A stretch of DNA of 32,426 bases from Hymenobacter roseosalivarius DSM 11622 (lineage in GTDB: Bacteria > Bacteroidota > Bacteroidia > Cytophagales > Hymenobacteraceae), in assembly GCF_900176135.1 (NCBI RefSeq), contig NZ_FWWW01000051.1, positions 1 through 32,426 of the forward strand. Direction: 5' to 3'. Shown in pieces: positions 16,474 through 25,693 of the stretch. A program made the translations under genes and the position numbers. The notes beneath the pieces are model-generated. The model did not search any database, was not told the origin of the DNA, and saw only the letters and a list, made by a program, of their open reading frames with translations. Position 1 is the stretch's first letter, and every line of letters starts with the position of its first letter.

Positions 16474-16502
16474 AAAAGCCCCCCAGCACTGCTAAGGCTG
16501 GT
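16474..16502 (-). terminator. Terminator-like hairpin over the lipoprotein stop codon
   Basis: On the minus strand CCAGC, a 9-nt loop and GCTGG lead into GGGGCTTTTTT. The stem overlaps the TAG at 16492-16494. The stem is short, so efficiency is uncertain. It contains one GGGGGGCTTTT core. Confidence 0.45.
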
Positions 16503-17115
16503 CCTCAAGGCTGACTTCCATTAGTCGAAGCGTATGATCGAGGGCATAGCGAATCGTGCGTTTGCCGCCCGTGGGCTCCATAGGTGCGTCGGCGGGGCGG
16601 TAGATAGGGAAGGTGCGCACCAGGTCGGCGCCCGCCACCGTAAACTGGTCGTGACCCTGGTAGCCAGTGGTGGCCTCGGGGGGCAAAGTTGGCAGCTCAA
16701 AACGCTCCCACTCCTGGGTGGCAAACTCAAAGCCGTATACTTGGCCGCGCGCGTTAACGCCAGTTTCGCGCACGAAAACCAAGGCTTCTGGCAGCTCATT
16801 CTGGTTTAAGTCGGTGAGCAATGCCTCCGTAATTTCGCCCGCTATGGAGTCACGAACGACGGCCATCTCCCGGCCGGCGCGGCGGGCCGTGAGGGCCAGA
16901 GCACGGCGGTTGCCTTCGCCGGTCGACGTGACCTCAGCCGTGAACTCGCCCCGCTCCAGGGTCTTGCTAAACGTGATTTTGGCCGGCGCTTTTGGGGTTG
17001 GCACCGGCGATACCGTCTCACCCCGCCGGGGTTCTGCGCGCTGCTCCTGCACCGTAGAGCCGCAGCCGGATGCTATAAGTGCCAGGAAGCCAGCAGCCAT
17101 TGACGCGTGTTTCAT
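16492..17115 (-). CDS. Predicted lipoprotein of unknown function
   Basis: 207 residues from the ATG at 17115. This start gives MKHASMAAGFLALIASGC, a signal peptide with an ASGC lipobox and Cys18 as the lipid anchor; a longer open frame upstream has no support. After a Pro/Arg linker there is a single domain of about 150 residues (FSKTLERGEFTAEVTSTGEG, then ITEALLTDLNQNELPEALVFV), whose LTDLNQNELPEA segment resembles FG-GAP/EF-hand-like D-x-N-x-D loops. Not recognised as a named family. Outer-membrane location is inferred. Confidence 0.75.
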   Translation of the reverse strand: MKHASMAAGFLALIASGCGSTVQEQRAEPRRGETVSPVPTPKAPAKITFSKTLERGEFTAEVTSTGEGNRRALALTARRAGREMAVVRDSIAGEITEALLTDLNQNELPEALVFVRETGVNARGQVYGFEFATQEWERFELPTLPPEATTGYQGHDQFTVAGADLVRTFPIYRPADAPMEPTGGKRTIRYALDHTLRLMEVSLEDQP

Positions 17116-17224
17116 CCTGCAAGCTACCGTTGCGCGGCTATATAGTATGCGGCTTTGCTTAAAAGTTTGACCGCAACTTATCTGTTGCGGGCGAAAAATC
17201 CGTTGGGGGCAAAACTGCCTGTTC

Positions 17225-17983
17225 TCACAACCGTCTAAATTCCTGTACCCACACATCCAGCGCATCGGCCGCGTACAGCAGCGGCTTTCCAAGGGGCGTA
17301 GGTAAGCCATGACTTTCTACCAAAGTAGACTCCCACTCGCTCAGACTGGCTTCACGAAGCGCCCACGGCTCGTGGTATAGTTTGCCGCGCCAGAGGCCGT
17401 TACCCCGCACCGCGCGCTGCAAATCAGGTCCCGCCGTATACAGGTAATAGCGCTCGGTAAGGAAATGCTGTAAGGTGCCGGGGCGCGAAGCCGGCAATGC
17501 CTCGCCCAGTGTCCACGTAGCCGCGAACTCAGCGTGCGCGATGCCGCGGTGCGTACGCGTAGCCGTTGCGCTTAGTGTGTCGCCCGTTTGTGTCAGACTC
17601 ATACGGGCGTGCAAATAGGGAAGATGGAAAAACGTGCGCGCCGCCCATACACCCAGCGCTAGCGAGGCATCCAGAGACAGAAACCAGACGCCCGGCACCC
17701 CATTGAGGCGCGCATACGTGCGCACGTTCAGCTCATGCAGATGATGCAGTCCTGGCACGGCTGGCAGGCCCAGCGGCCGAATGTGACTCATGGTAAACGG
17801 CACCACGCCCAGCCATGCTTGACCGTCAAACAGGTCTAGCTCTAGCCGTTCTGGCAGATAAGGCCGCAGAAGCTCGGGCGCTACGGGCCAGTGCGCAAAA
17901 AGCAGCTGGCTCCACCGCTGCCGCATGAGGGGCAGGCCTGGGGGGCTTTTTAGCAATGATTTTGAGAGTGTAGGGAAAAGCAT
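17225..17983 (-). CDS. DUF2071 (YqjF-like) protein
   Basis: 252 residues from the ATG at 17983; an ATG at 17926 (MRQRWSQLLFAHWPV) fits the family start better. Family blocks: W-x-x-LLFAHWPV, LRPYLPERLELDLFDGQAWLGVVPF, LPAVPG, LNVRTYARLNGVPGVWFLSLDA, HLPYLHA and RYYLYTAGP. DUF2071 proteins are cytosolic beta-barrel proteins of unknown function. The extra N-terminal residues (LLKSPPGLP) are encoded by a GGGGGGCTTTTT core at 17940, which suggests the motif sits in the 5' leader rather than in coding sequence. Confidence 0.85.
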   Translation of the reverse strand: MLFPTLSKSLLKSPPGLPLMRQRWSQLLFAHWPVAPELLRPYLPERLELDLFDGQAWLGVVPFTMSHIRPLGLPAVPGLHHLHELNVRTYARLNGVPGVWFLSLDASLALGVWAARTFFHLPYLHARMSLTQTGDTLSATATRTHRGIAHAEFAATWTLGEALPASRPGTLQHFLTERYYLYTAGPDLQRAVRGNGLWRGKLYHEPWALREASLSEWESTLVESHGLPTPLGKPLLYAADALDVWVQEFRRL

Positions 17984-18043
17984 AGTAGCGGGTACCGCCT
18001 CATAACAAGCTGAGTGAGTAAAGTGTCTGACGCAAAGCGCTAA

Positions 18044-18081
18044 AACAACAGAAGGGTGCAGCCAACGGCCGCACCCTTCTG
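18044..18081 (-). terminator. Intrinsic terminator of typA
   Basis: Perfect 11-bp arms CAGAAGGGTGC (18049-18059) and GCACCCTTCTG (18071-18081). On the minus strand the stem is followed by TTGTTTT, just downstream of the typA stop. Confidence 0.75.
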
Positions 18082-18103
18082 ATAAAAGCTATTAAGTCGC
18101 AAA

Positions 18104-19912
18104 CTAGTCGATCTTCTTGGCCGAGCGCAAACGCTCGTTTTCGTCCAGCAGAATCTTGCGCATCCGCACCGACTTTGGCGTTACTTCCAGATACTCGTCT
18201 TTCTGAATGTACTCCATCGCCTCTTCCAGCGAAAACTGACGCTTCGGAACAATCTTCGCGTTGTCGTCGGAGCCGGAAGCACGCATGTTCGTAAGCTTCT
18301 TGCCTTTCTGAATGTTGATGGTCAGGTCGTTGGGGCGGGTGTGCTCACCGATAACCTGGCCGGCGTATACTTCCTCGCCCGGATCAACGAAGAACTCGCC
18401 GCGGTCCTGCATCTTGTCGATGGTGTACGCGGTGCCGGCACCGGTATCCATCGAAATCAGCGAACCAGCAATACGACCCGGAATTACGCCTTTATAAGAC
18501 TCATAGCTCTGGAAGCGGTGGTTCATAATCGCTTCACCAGCCGTGGCGGTCAGTACGTTGTTACGTAGGCCAATCAGGCCACGAGCCGGAATGTTGAACT
18601 CCAGGTGCTGCAAGTCGCCCTTTGGCTCCATGATGGTCAGGTCGCCCTTCCGCATCGTCACCAGCTCGATAACCTTACCAGCAGTTTCCTCCGGCACGTC
18701 CACTACCAAGTGCTCGATGGGCTCCAGGCGGTGGCCATTATCGTCTTCCTTGAACAACACCTGGGGCTGGCCTACCTGCAACTCAAAGCCTTCGCGGCGC
18801 ATCGTCTCGATAAGTACCGACAAGTGAAGAATACCGCGGCCGTATACCAGGAACGTGTCTTCCTTATCGGTTTCCTTAACGCGCAGAGCGAGGTTTTTCT
18901 CCGTTTCCTTAAACAGACGGTCGCGCAGGTGACGCGAGGTCACAAACTTGCCTTCCTTACCGAAGAAGGGCGAGTTGTTGATGGTGAACAGCATGTTCAT
19001 CGTCGGCTCGTCGATGCTGATAACAGCCAAGCCTTCCGGGTTCTCGGCATCGGCCAGCGTATCGCCAATGTCGAAGCCCTCAATACCCGTTACAGCGCAG
19101 ATTTCACCCGAGCTAACCTCCGCTACTTTATTCCGGCCCAGGCCTTCGAATACGTGCAGCTCTTTGATTTTAACTTTCCTAATAGTGCCATCACGCTTCA
19201 CCAGGCTCATGTTGGCACCTTCCTTTAGCGTACCGCGGTGTACGCGACCAATGGCGATGCGGCCCACGAACGACGAGTAGTCGAGCGAAGTTACCTGCAT
19301 CTGAGGAGTGCCGTCCAGGGTAGGAGCGGGGGGAATGGAAGCAACCACCGCGTCGAGCAGCGGAATGATGTTGTCAGTCTTTGATTTCCAGTCGGTGCTC
19401 ATCCAGCCCTGCTTCGATGAGCCATACAGTGTTACGAAGTCAAGCTGATCTTCCGAGGCGCCGAGGTTGAACATGAGGTCGAAAACCTGCTCGTGCACCT
19501 CGTCGGGGCGGCAGTTTTCCTTGTCCACTTTATTTACCACCACGATGGGCTTCAGGCCCAAGTCAATGGCTTTACCCAGCACGAAGCGGGTCTGAGGCAT
19601 AGCACCCTCAAAGGCATCCACGAGCAGCAGTACGCCGTCGGCCATCTTCAATACGCGCTCTACTTCACCGCCAAAGTCGGCGTGACCAGGCGTATCGATG
19701 ATGTTGATCTTAACGTCCTTATAACGAACGGATACGTTCTTGGAAACGATGGTAATGCCCCGCTCGCGCTCCAGATCGTTGTTGTCCAGGATCAGGTCGT
19801 CGAAGTGCTGGTGCTCATCGAATAGCTTAGAGGCGTGAATGATTTTGTCCACGAGCGTCGTCTTGCCGTGGTCAACGTGCGCAATAATTGCGATATTCCG
19901 AATGTTCTGCAT
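18104..19912 (-). CDS. typA: Ribosome-associated GTPase TypA/BipA
   Basis: 602 residues from the ATG at 19912 (MQNIRNIAIIAHVDHGKTT); an upstream frame adds 30 residues that cover the -7 box and is rejected. G1 AHVDHGKTT (P-loop), G2 region RERGITI, G3 DTPGHADF, G4 NKVDK. EF-Tu-like domain 2, EF-G-like domains III/V and the BipA-specific C-terminal domain follow; the length fits the family (about 600). It is a translational GTPase that binds the ribosome like EF-G and supports 50S assembly and stress or cold growth. Followed by a strong terminator, so monocistronic. Confidence 0.97.
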   Translation of the reverse strand: MQNIRNIAIIAHVDHGKTTLVDKIIHASKLFDEHQHFDDLILDNNDLERERGITIVSKNVSVRYKDVKINIIDTPGHADFGGEVERVLKMADGVLLLVDAFEGAMPQTRFVLGKAIDLGLKPIVVVNKVDKENCRPDEVHEQVFDLMFNLGASEDQLDFVTLYGSSKQGWMSTDWKSKTDNIIPLLDAVVASIPPAPTLDGTPQMQVTSLDYSSFVGRIAIGRVHRGTLKEGANMSLVKRDGTIRKVKIKELHVFEGLGRNKVAEVSSGEICAVTGIEGFDIGDTLADAENPEGLAVISIDEPTMNMLFTINNSPFFGKEGKFVTSRHLRDRLFKETEKNLALRVKETDKEDTFLVYGRGILHLSVLIETMRREGFELQVGQPQVLFKEDDNGHRLEPIEHLVVDVPEETAGKVIELVTMRKGDLTIMEPKGDLQHLEFNIPARGLIGLRNNVLTATAGEAIMNHRFQSYESYKGVIPGRIAGSLISMDTGAGTAYTIDKMQDRGEFFVDPGEEVYAGQVIGEHTRPNDLTINIQKGKKLTNMRASGSDDNAKIVPKRQFSLEEAMEYIQKDEYLEVTPKSVRMRKILLDENERLRSAKKID

Positions 19913-19931
19913 ACAAAGGTTTTTGCGGGCG

Positions 19932-19939
19932 CAAAGGTA
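19932..19939 (-). promoter_or_regulatory. -7 box for typA
   Basis: The minus strand reads TACCTTTG (TAnnTTTG consensus), 19 nt before the chosen ATG. It supports the shorter start. No matching -33 TTG found. Confidence 0.5.
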
Positions 19940-20110
19940 CGTAATTGTCAGCGGAAAAACTGGCGTGACGAAAATGTTAACTGTTTGAGACTGAAATAGC
20001 ACCCGCCCCCACGAACCGAACCCAGACCCGGCCGCGTATGTTGTAACAGTAGCCGCCGCAGTGGCGCGTTACTCTTCTGTTTCATGTACACACTCCCTTA
20101 CTTTATTCTA

Positions 20111-20665
20111 ATGCGTACCTACGCCCTTATTCTGGCTCTTTCCTTTTTAACGTTGGGCACTGCCTGCTCGCAAAAAAAAGACGTATTGGCAACCGCCAAG
20201 GCTCAGGCGGCTACCAAACCTGGGCCCGCCGCCAAAGCCTATCCGACGGCCCAGCCCATGACCAACAAAGCCGCCGAGTTTGCGGTTCGCAAAACGGAGG
20301 ACGAATGGCGCAAGCAGCTCGCACCCGAGCAATTCACTATTTTGCGGGAGAAAGGCACCGAGCGCCCATTCGCCAATAAATACGCCGATAACCACGAAAC
20401 CGGCGTGTATTACTGCGCCGCCTGCGACAACAAGCTATTCGATTCGGCTACCAAGTTTGAGTCGGGCACGGGCTGGCCCAGCTTCTTTGCCCCGGCCACT
20501 GCTACCAGCGTGAAAGTGCAGCAGGATAACAGCTACGGCATGTCGCGCGATGAAATCGTATGTGCCCGCTGCGGCGGCCACCTCGGCCACGTTTTCGATG
20601 ACGGCCCCAAGCCGACCGGCGACCGGTATTGCATGAACTCGGCCGCCATGACGTTTAAAAAGTAG
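20111..20665 (+). CDS. msrB: Peptide-methionine (R)-S-oxide reductase MsrB, exported/lipoprotein form
   Basis: 184 residues from the ATG at 20111 (MRTYALILALSFLTLGTAC), chosen as the start of the signal peptide; an ATG at 20084 adds 9 residues. Cys19 is a possible lipid anchor (GTAC, a loose lipobox). After an Ala/Pro linker the MsrB domain begins at about residue 60: ETGVYYCAACDNKLF and CARCGG supply the two zinc CxxC pairs, SGTGWPSF is the family signature, and RYCMNSAAM carries the catalytic Cys. It reduces methionine-R-sulfoxide in proteins. The signal suggests repair of oxidised envelope proteins. Confidence 0.94.
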   Translation: MRTYALILALSFLTLGTACSQKKDVLATAKAQAATKPGPAAKAYPTAQPMTNKAAEFAVRKTEDEWRKQLAPEQFTILREKGTERPFANKYADNHETGVYYCAACDNKLFDSATKFESGTGWPSFFAPATATSVKVQQDNSYGMSRDEIVCARCGGHLGHVFDDGPKPTGDRYCMNSAAMTFKK

Positions 20666-20687
20666 GTAGCAGTAGCTCAGCCTAAAT

Positions 20688-20741
20688 TTGCCCCCCAGCA
20701 ACGGCCCATCAGCATAAAAAGCTGGGGGCCGTTGCTTTTAA
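20688..20741 (+). terminator. Terminator after msrB, with embedded motif
   Basis: AGCAACGGCCC (20697-20707) and GGGCCGTTGCT (20726-20736) form an 11-bp stem followed by TTTTA. An alternative stem pairs CCCCCAGC with GCTGGGGG. A TTGCCCCCC motif overlaps the left side, and another copy lies at 20761. Confidence 0.7.
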
Positions 20742-20878
20742 CGGCATTGCGAGAGACATTTTGCCCCCCAGCGTGTTGTATTGATCCAACCTGAGCGAAG
20801 AAAGTTTACGCCCCATCAACCATTCATCCACCCATTCCTGATGTGCGGCTTGCCAGCCCACGTTATTTCTTCTTTTCT

Positions 20879-21676
20879 ATGTCCACCATCAATTCTATTG
20901 CTGATCTGCAGCAGCAGCTAACTCCGGCCCGCGAGCAGCTCGTGGCCCACAACGTGTACCAAAGCCTGCATTCCTTGGAGGATTTGCGCCTGTTTATGGA
21001 GCACCATGTGTTTGCCGTCTGGGATTTTATGTCTCTGTTAAAAGCCCTGCAGCGCGACCTGACGTGTGTGAAGCTACCGTGGGTACCCGAGGGAAACCCG
21101 ATTACGCGCCGCCTCGTCAATGAGATTGTGCTGGAAGAGGAAAGCGACGTCGATCAGGAAGGGCATCCGGCCAGTCATTTTGAGATGTATCTGCGGGCTA
21201 TGCAAGAGTGCGGGGCCGATACCCAACCTATCAACCGCCTGCTGGCCGCCCTCGATGCGGGCGAAACCGTGGCTTCTGCCCTCACCATCGCGGAAGTGTC
21301 CGCCTCGGTGCGCCAGTTTGTGCTGACTACGTTTGAGATTATCGACTCAAACAAGACACATGCGATTGCCGCCGCCTTCACTTTTGGGCGCGAAGACGTG
21401 ATTCCGTCTATGTTTCGCCATCTGGTAGGCGACCTGCGTCAGCGCTTTCCGGGTCAGTTCGATACCCTCACTTACTACCTCGACCGCCACATTCAGCTCG
21501 ACGAAGAAGTTCATACTCCCTTGGCTCAGCAAATGGTGCGTGAGCTATGCCAGGACAGCTCCCGGCGCTGGCAGGAGTGCAGTGATGTAGCCCTGCAGTG
21601 TATGACGGCCCGCGTCGCGCTTTGGGACGGTATTCGGCAGGCCCTAGCCACCACGGCAGCTACAGCAGCCCGCTAA
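20879..21676 (+). CDS. DUF3050 protein (heme-oxygenase-like fold)
   Basis: 265 residues from the ATG at 20879 (MSTINSIADLQQQL); an in-frame ATG 36 nt earlier lacks family similarity. It is an all-helical DUF3050 protein: LRLFMEHHVFAVWDFMSLLK, LVNEIVLEEESD, SHFEMYLRAM, FTFGREDVIPSMF and YYLDRHIQLDEEVHTPLA are the conserved blocks. DUF3050 belongs to the heme-oxygenase-like superfamily, many members of which hold a diiron or other metal site; His and Glu residues in these blocks are plausible ligands. The reaction is unknown. It follows msrB on the same strand but behind a terminator. Confidence 0.85.
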   Translation: MSTINSIADLQQQLTPAREQLVAHNVYQSLHSLEDLRLFMEHHVFAVWDFMSLLKALQRDLTCVKLPWVPEGNPITRRLVNEIVLEEESDVDQEGHPASHFEMYLRAMQECGADTQPINRLLAALDAGETVASALTIAEVSASVRQFVLTTFEIIDSNKTHAIAAAFTFGREDVIPSMFRHLVGDLRQRFPGQFDTLTYYLDRHIQLDEEVHTPLAQQMVRELCQDSSRRWQECSDVALQCMTARVALWDGIRQALATTAATAAR

Positions 21677-21748
21677 GTCAACTTATGCTATTGTATTGCG
21701 TTGTAGAGATGCAAGCTCGCCGCCGAACCTGCATTCAGCCCAAAACCT

Positions 21749-22111
21749 ATGTCTACGTATTGTCACGGCTTGCCTGCTCGCGCCTTTTGGCTGGGTAGCT
21801 TGGTGTTTCTGGCCGGTGCTTGCACTGCCACCCAGGAACAGGCGGCCGAAGTAGACCGTGCCCCGTTGCCCACTCAAATTCGAACGGATGCTGATCGGCA
21901 GGCTGCTTATAACAGCGGCACCAGATCCGGTGCCGCCATACCGGATGCCACGCCGGGCCGGGTGAGGTTGGGTGAGCAGGCAGCCCGTAGCAACTCCCGC
22001 CAGCGCATCGAAAACGTGAACACCAACGACCCCAACACCAGCACACCCGAAACGCGTTTGCGCCGCCTGCGCGGCGCCCCAGCCGATACCATTCGCCGGC
22101 CGGCCTTTTAG
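21749..22111 (+). CDS. Small predicted lipoprotein
   Basis: 120 residues, ATG start. A hydrophobic signal (FWLGSLVFLAGAC) ends at Cys25, a likely lipidation site. The rest is polar, rich in Arg, Thr, Asn and Pro, and probably disordered (RIENVNTNDPNTSTPETRLRRLRG). No domain recognised. It is followed by a strong bidirectional terminator. Confidence 0.6.
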   Translation: MSTYCHGLPARAFWLGSLVFLAGACTATQEQAAEVDRAPLPTQIRTDADRQAAYNSGTRSGAAIPDATPGRVRLGEQAARSNSRQRIENVNTNDPNTSTPETRLRRLRGAPADTIRRPAF

Positions 22112-22125
22112 TCACTGCAAAGCAT

Positions 22126-22173
22126 AAAAAAGCCCCCCAGCCAAGTAGAGTATCTGACTGGGGGGCTTTTTTT
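22126..22173. terminator. Bidirectional intrinsic terminator built from the G6CT core
   Basis: AAAAAAGCCCCCCAG (22126-22140) and CTGGGGGGCTTTTTT (22158-22172) form a perfect 15-bp inverted repeat with a 17-nt loop. It serves the plus-strand lipoprotein gene and the minus-strand basic-protein gene, which converge here. Confidence 0.9.
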
Positions 22174-22181
22174 ATGCGATG

Positions 22182-22835
22182 TTAGCTGGCCTTGCTGGTG
22201 TCAGCGCCTGAAGGCGAGGTTTCCTCCGCTGCCGGCTTGCGGCTTGGTTTGGCGGCGACAGGAGCTGCTGGCTTACGCGCGCTGGCGCTGGGTCTGCGCG
22301 CGCTGGTGGTCGCTTTGCCATTGGACGAAGTAGCCGAAATGGCGCTGCCTTGCGGGGTAGCGCGACTTTTACGTGGGCTGCCGTCCTTGTTCTTTGTGAT
22401 GGCCGGCTTAGGAGCTGGCTTGCGGTTACGGTTTCGGCTGCTCGCGGTCGGAGTGGCGGCAGTTTGGGGGGCAGCAGGGGCATTCGTCATCGTATCGGCC
22501 GAGTCGTAATGACGTACTATAGTGTGCAGGGCTTCCTCAAACATGCGCTCCGTATCCTCGTCCAGGCGTCGCGTCGCTTCCTGTACTACTTCTTTCAGCT
22601 TAGCTTTCGTTTCTTTGCGAATGCGTTTTACCACATCACTCACCCGCGTGTCCAGTTCTTTTTGAAGTTGCTTGGCCGCCAATTTGAGAGCCTTTTTCTG
22701 GCTGGCTTTCTTACTGGTGCGGTCGTCGTTCAGCGACTTAGTAGCATGCAAGGTTACTTTGGCTGCCTTTGATGCTTTTGGAGCCGGCTCTTTCTTAGCC
22801 TTTTTGGCGGATTTCTCCTGTTCGGATTTTTTCAT
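22182..22835 (-). CDS. Highly basic Lys/Ala-rich protein, histone-H1-like composition
   Basis: 217 residues, ATG start. Residues 1-55 are Lys-rich and unstructured (SAKKAKKEPAPKASKAAK). About 55-112 is a predicted amphipathic helix or coiled coil with alternating charge (ELDTRVSDVVKRIRKETKAKLKEVVQEATRRL). The rest is a low-complexity Ala/Pro/Lys/Ser/Arg tail. This pattern resembles bacterial histone-H1-like (Hc1/AlgP) proteins, but the structured core is not a recognised family, so DNA binding is only a guess. A -7 box (TATATTTG) lies upstream. Confidence 0.7.
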   Translation of the reverse strand: MKKSEQEKSAKKAKKEPAPKASKAAKVTLHATKSLNDDRTSKKASQKKALKLAAKQLQKELDTRVSDVVKRIRKETKAKLKEVVQEATRRLDEDTERMFEEALHTIVRHYDSADTMTNAPAAPQTAATPTASSRNRNRKPAPKPAITKNKDGSPRKSRATPQGSAISATSSNGKATTSARRPSASARKPAAPVAAKPSRKPAAEETSPSGADTSKAS

Positions 22836-22902
22836 GATGGAAGCAGGTGAAGGGTTATATAAGGTGCTTGTAATTTCAGTAGAATTATTCGACTTATTTA
22901 AT

Positions 22903-22910
22903 CAAATATA
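22903..22910 (-). promoter_or_regulatory. -7 box for the basic-protein gene
   Basis: The minus strand reads TATATTTG (TAnnTTTG), 67 nt before the ATG. No -33 element found. Confidence 0.4.
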
Positions 22911-23054
22911 GCCGTATTTACTAGGTCTTTGAAGTTATTGTTATATCAAGTTTACCTCTCCTTCTTTTTAAACTTTTCTTTGTGCCCAAACTCCAGCCTG
23001 CTACGGCATTCTGACTTCTCTCTTTCGCCTTTCTTTTCGGTTTAGCTTCTTCTT

Positions 23055-25097
23055 ATGCCCTCTGACTTTCAACGTTATACAGTTACTGCTGCTTTGCCTT
23101 ACGCCAATGGTCCGGTGCATATTGGCCACTTAGCGGGTGTGTATCTGCCGGCCGATATTTATGTGCGCTACCTGCGCAGTGCCGGCCGCGATGTGAAGTT
23201 TATTTGCGGCTCCGATGAGCACGGTGTTCCCATCACTATTCGGGCGCAAAAAGAGGGCGTCACGCCCCAGCAGGTAGTCGATAAATACCACGCATTAATT
23301 CGCGATTCTTTCCTTGATTTTGGGGTATCATTCGATATTTATTCGCGCACTTCTTCTGCTACGCACCGCGAAGTTTCGAGTGAGTTTTTTCTCAAGTTGT
23401 ACCAAGAAGGAAAATTCATTGAGCAGACGTCGCAGCAGTATTACGACGAGCAGGCCGATCAATTTTTGGCCGATCGCTACATCGTGGGTACCTGCCCGAA
23501 TTGCGGCAATGAAAATGCGTACGGCGACCAGTGTGAGCGGTGCGGTACGTCGCTTAGCCCGACAGAGTTAATTAATCCGCGCAGCATGCTGAGCGGCAAC
23601 AACCCGGTGTTGCGCGAAACCAAACACTGGTATCTGCCCCTCGATCAGTATGAGCCCTGGCTGCGCGAATGGATTGTGGAAGGCCACAAAAACGACTGGA
23701 AAGCCAATGTATACGGGCAATGCAAATCCTGGATTGACCAGGGCCTGCACCCGCGCGCCGTCACCCGCGACCTGGATTGGGGCGTGCCCGTGCCGGTAGC
23801 AGGCGCGGAGGGCAAGGTGCTGTACGTGTGGTTTGATGCGCCCATCGGCTACATTTCCGCCACCAAAGACCTGCTGCCCGACACCTGGGAAACCTACTGG
23901 AAAGACAGCGGCTCGAAGCTGGTGCATTTTATTGGCAAGGATAATATCGTGTTTCACTGCATCATATTTCCGGCCATGCTCCGGGCGCACGGCGACTATA
24001 TTCTGCCCGATAACGTGCCCGCCAACGAGTTCTTAAATCTGGAAGGCGACAAAATTTCTACCTCGCGCAATTGGGCCGTGTGGCTGCACGAATATTTGCA
24101 GGATTTTCCCGGCCAAGCCGACGTGCTACGCTACGTGTTGTGCGCGAATGCGCCCGAAAATAAAGACAACGATTTCACCTGGAAAGATTTTCAGGCCCGC
24201 AACAACAACGAGCTTTTAGCTACGCTCGGCAACTTCGTAAATCGGGCCGTGGTGCTCACGCACAAGTACTTTGGGGGGCAAATTCCGGCGCGCAATGAGC
24301 TGACGGAATTTGACCGCGACGTGCTCCAGCAATTAGCCGATTTTCCGGCCCGCATCGGGCACTTGATCGAGAATTACCGATTTCGCGACGCGCTTAATGA
24401 GCTGATGAATCTGGCGCGTTTGGGCAATAAATATCTGGCGGATACGGAGCCCTGGAAACTGATAAAAACCGATGAGCCACGGGTAGCGACTATCCTCAAT
24501 ATCGCTCTGCAAATTACGGCCAGCCTCACGACGCTCATGGAGCCGTTTTTGCCCAATACCGCCCTGCGCTTAGCCGGCATGCTGGACACGGAAAAAACTC
24601 CCTGGACAGCCGCGGGCCACGCGGATGCGCTGCCCGTTGGTCATCAGCTCAAGGAAGCATTCTTGCTTTTTGAGAAGATAGAAGATGCCACGGTAGAGGC
24701 GCAGGTGCAAAAGCTGCTCGATACCAAAAAAGCCAATGAATTAGCCAACACCACCACGGCTCCTGCTAAGGAAAACGTGTCTTTTGAGGAGTTTAGCCGC
24801 ATGGATTTGCGTGTCGGAACCATCACGGCGGCCGAGAAAGTTGCCAAAACCAAAAAGCTCCTTAAACTCACCGTGGATACTGGTCTCGACCAGCGCACCA
24901 TCGTGAGCGGCATTGCCGAGTCATTTATTCCCGAAGCATTGGTTGGGCAGCAAGTGCTAGTGCTGCTGAATTTGGCCCCCAGAGAGATTAAAGGTATCCA
25001 GAGTCAGGGAATGCTGCTGTTGGCCGAAAACGCCGACGGTTCGTTGGCGCTCATGCAGCCCGGCCAGCAAGTAAAGCCCGGCAGCGGCGTGATGTAA
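23055..25097 (+). CDS. metG: Methionyl-tRNA synthetase
   Basis: 680 residues, ATG start. Class I signature HIGH is His22-Ile-Gly-His25; the KMSKS loop reads KISTS near residue 332. The zinc knuckle [18 protein letters not shown] is near 146-163, and an anticodon-binding helical domain follows. The C-terminal 105 residues form an EMAP/Trbp111-type tRNA-binding domain ([17 protein letters not shown]). It charges tRNA-Met with methionine. A GGGGGGCAAATT motif at 24273 encodes GGQI in the anticodon domain, showing that the motif is tolerated inside an essential gene. Confidence 0.98.
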   Translation: MPSDFQRYTVTAALPYANGPVHIGHLAGVYLPADIYVRYLRSAGRDVKFICGSDEHGVPITIRAQKEGVTPQQVVDKYHALIRDSFLDFGVSFDIYSRTSSATHREVSSEFFLKLYQEGKFIEQTSQQYYDEQADQFLADRYIVGTCPNCGNENAYGDQCERCGTSLSPTELINPRSMLSGNNPVLRETKHWYLPLDQYEPWLREWIVEGHKNDWKANVYGQCKSWIDQGLHPRAVTRDLDWGVPVPVAGAEGKVLYVWFDAPIGYISATKDLLPDTWETYWKDSGSKLVHFIGKDNIVFHCIIFPAMLRAHGDYILPDNVPANEFLNLEGDKISTSRNWAVWLHEYLQDFPGQADVLRYVLCANAPENKDNDFTWKDFQARNNNELLATLGNFVNRAVVLTHKYFGGQIPARNELTEFDRDVLQQLADFPARIGHLIENYRFRDALNELMNLARLGNKYLADTEPWKLIKTDEPRVATILNIALQITASLTTLMEPFLPNTALRLAGMLDTEKTPWTAAGHADALPVGHQLKEAFLLFEKIEDATVEAQVQKLLDTKKANELANTTTAPAKENVSFEEFSRMDLRVGTITAAEKVAKTKKLLKLTVDTGLDQRTIVSGIAESFIPEALVGQQVLVLLNLAPREIKGIQSQGMLLLAENADGSLALMQPGQQVKPGSGVM

Positions 25098-25123
25098 AAG
25101 GTAGCGCGGAACAGATTTCCGCG

Positions 25124-25687
25124 CTACTTCACATTTACCACATTCATAGCTCGCTCTATTCCAAGCGTTCCAAACGCCAGCACGGCTTCGGCTGCTTTTT
25201 CGATGCGCAGCGGCAAGTCAATCTGCTCATCGGCGGAGAACGGGTTGAGCACATAATCTACTTGCCGGCCCTTGGGGAAATTCGCATCCACGCCAAAGCG
25301 TAGGCGGGCGTACTCATCGGTACCGATGGTTTCCTGAATGGATTTGAGCCCATTATGACCCCCAGCCGAGCCTTTGCCCTTCAGGCGCAGCTTCCCATAA
25401 GGCAACGCCAGGTCGTCAGTCACCACCAGCATCTGCTCTTTTTCCAGCTTTAGGCTGGTCAGATAATGTGCGGTGGCTTTGCCGCTCAGGTTCATGTACG
25501 TAGTTGGCTTTACGAGCACATACGTTTTGCCTTTGTGCTTGATTTCCGTCACAAATGCATGCCGATTTATTTCAAACCGTGCCTCATATTTTTGCGCCAG
25601 ATAATCAGCTACCATAAAGCCAATATTATGGCGTGTATCAGCATACTCGGGGCCAATGTTGCCAAGGCATAAAATCAAGTATTTCAT
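25124..25687 (-). CDS. pth: Peptidyl-tRNA hydrolase
   Basis: 187 residues, ATG start. Active-site His20 in DTRHNIGF, Asn10, YMNLSGKA and VTDDLALPYG (catalytic Asp) and GGHNGLKSI are all present. It releases tRNA from peptidyl-tRNA that drops off the ribosome. It is the last gene of the prs-rplY-pth block, but an intrinsic terminator and an inverted repeat separate it from rplY. It converges with metG 26 bp away. Confidence 0.97.
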   Translation of the reverse strand: MKYLILCLGNIGPEYADTRHNIGFMVADYLAQKYEARFEINRHAFVTEIKHKGKTYVLVKPTTYMNLSGKATAHYLTSLKLEKEQMLVVTDDLALPYGKLRLKGKGSAGGHNGLKSIQETIGTDEYARLRFGVDANFPKGRQVDYVLNPFSADEQIDLPLRIEKAAEAVLAFGTLGIERAMNVVNVK

Positions 25688-25693
25688 AACATT

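Noticed and set aside
17116..17310. 65-residue N-terminal extension of the lipoprotein
   Set aside because: Cys/Arg-rich with no signal; a lipoprotein signal starts exactly at the ATG at 17115.
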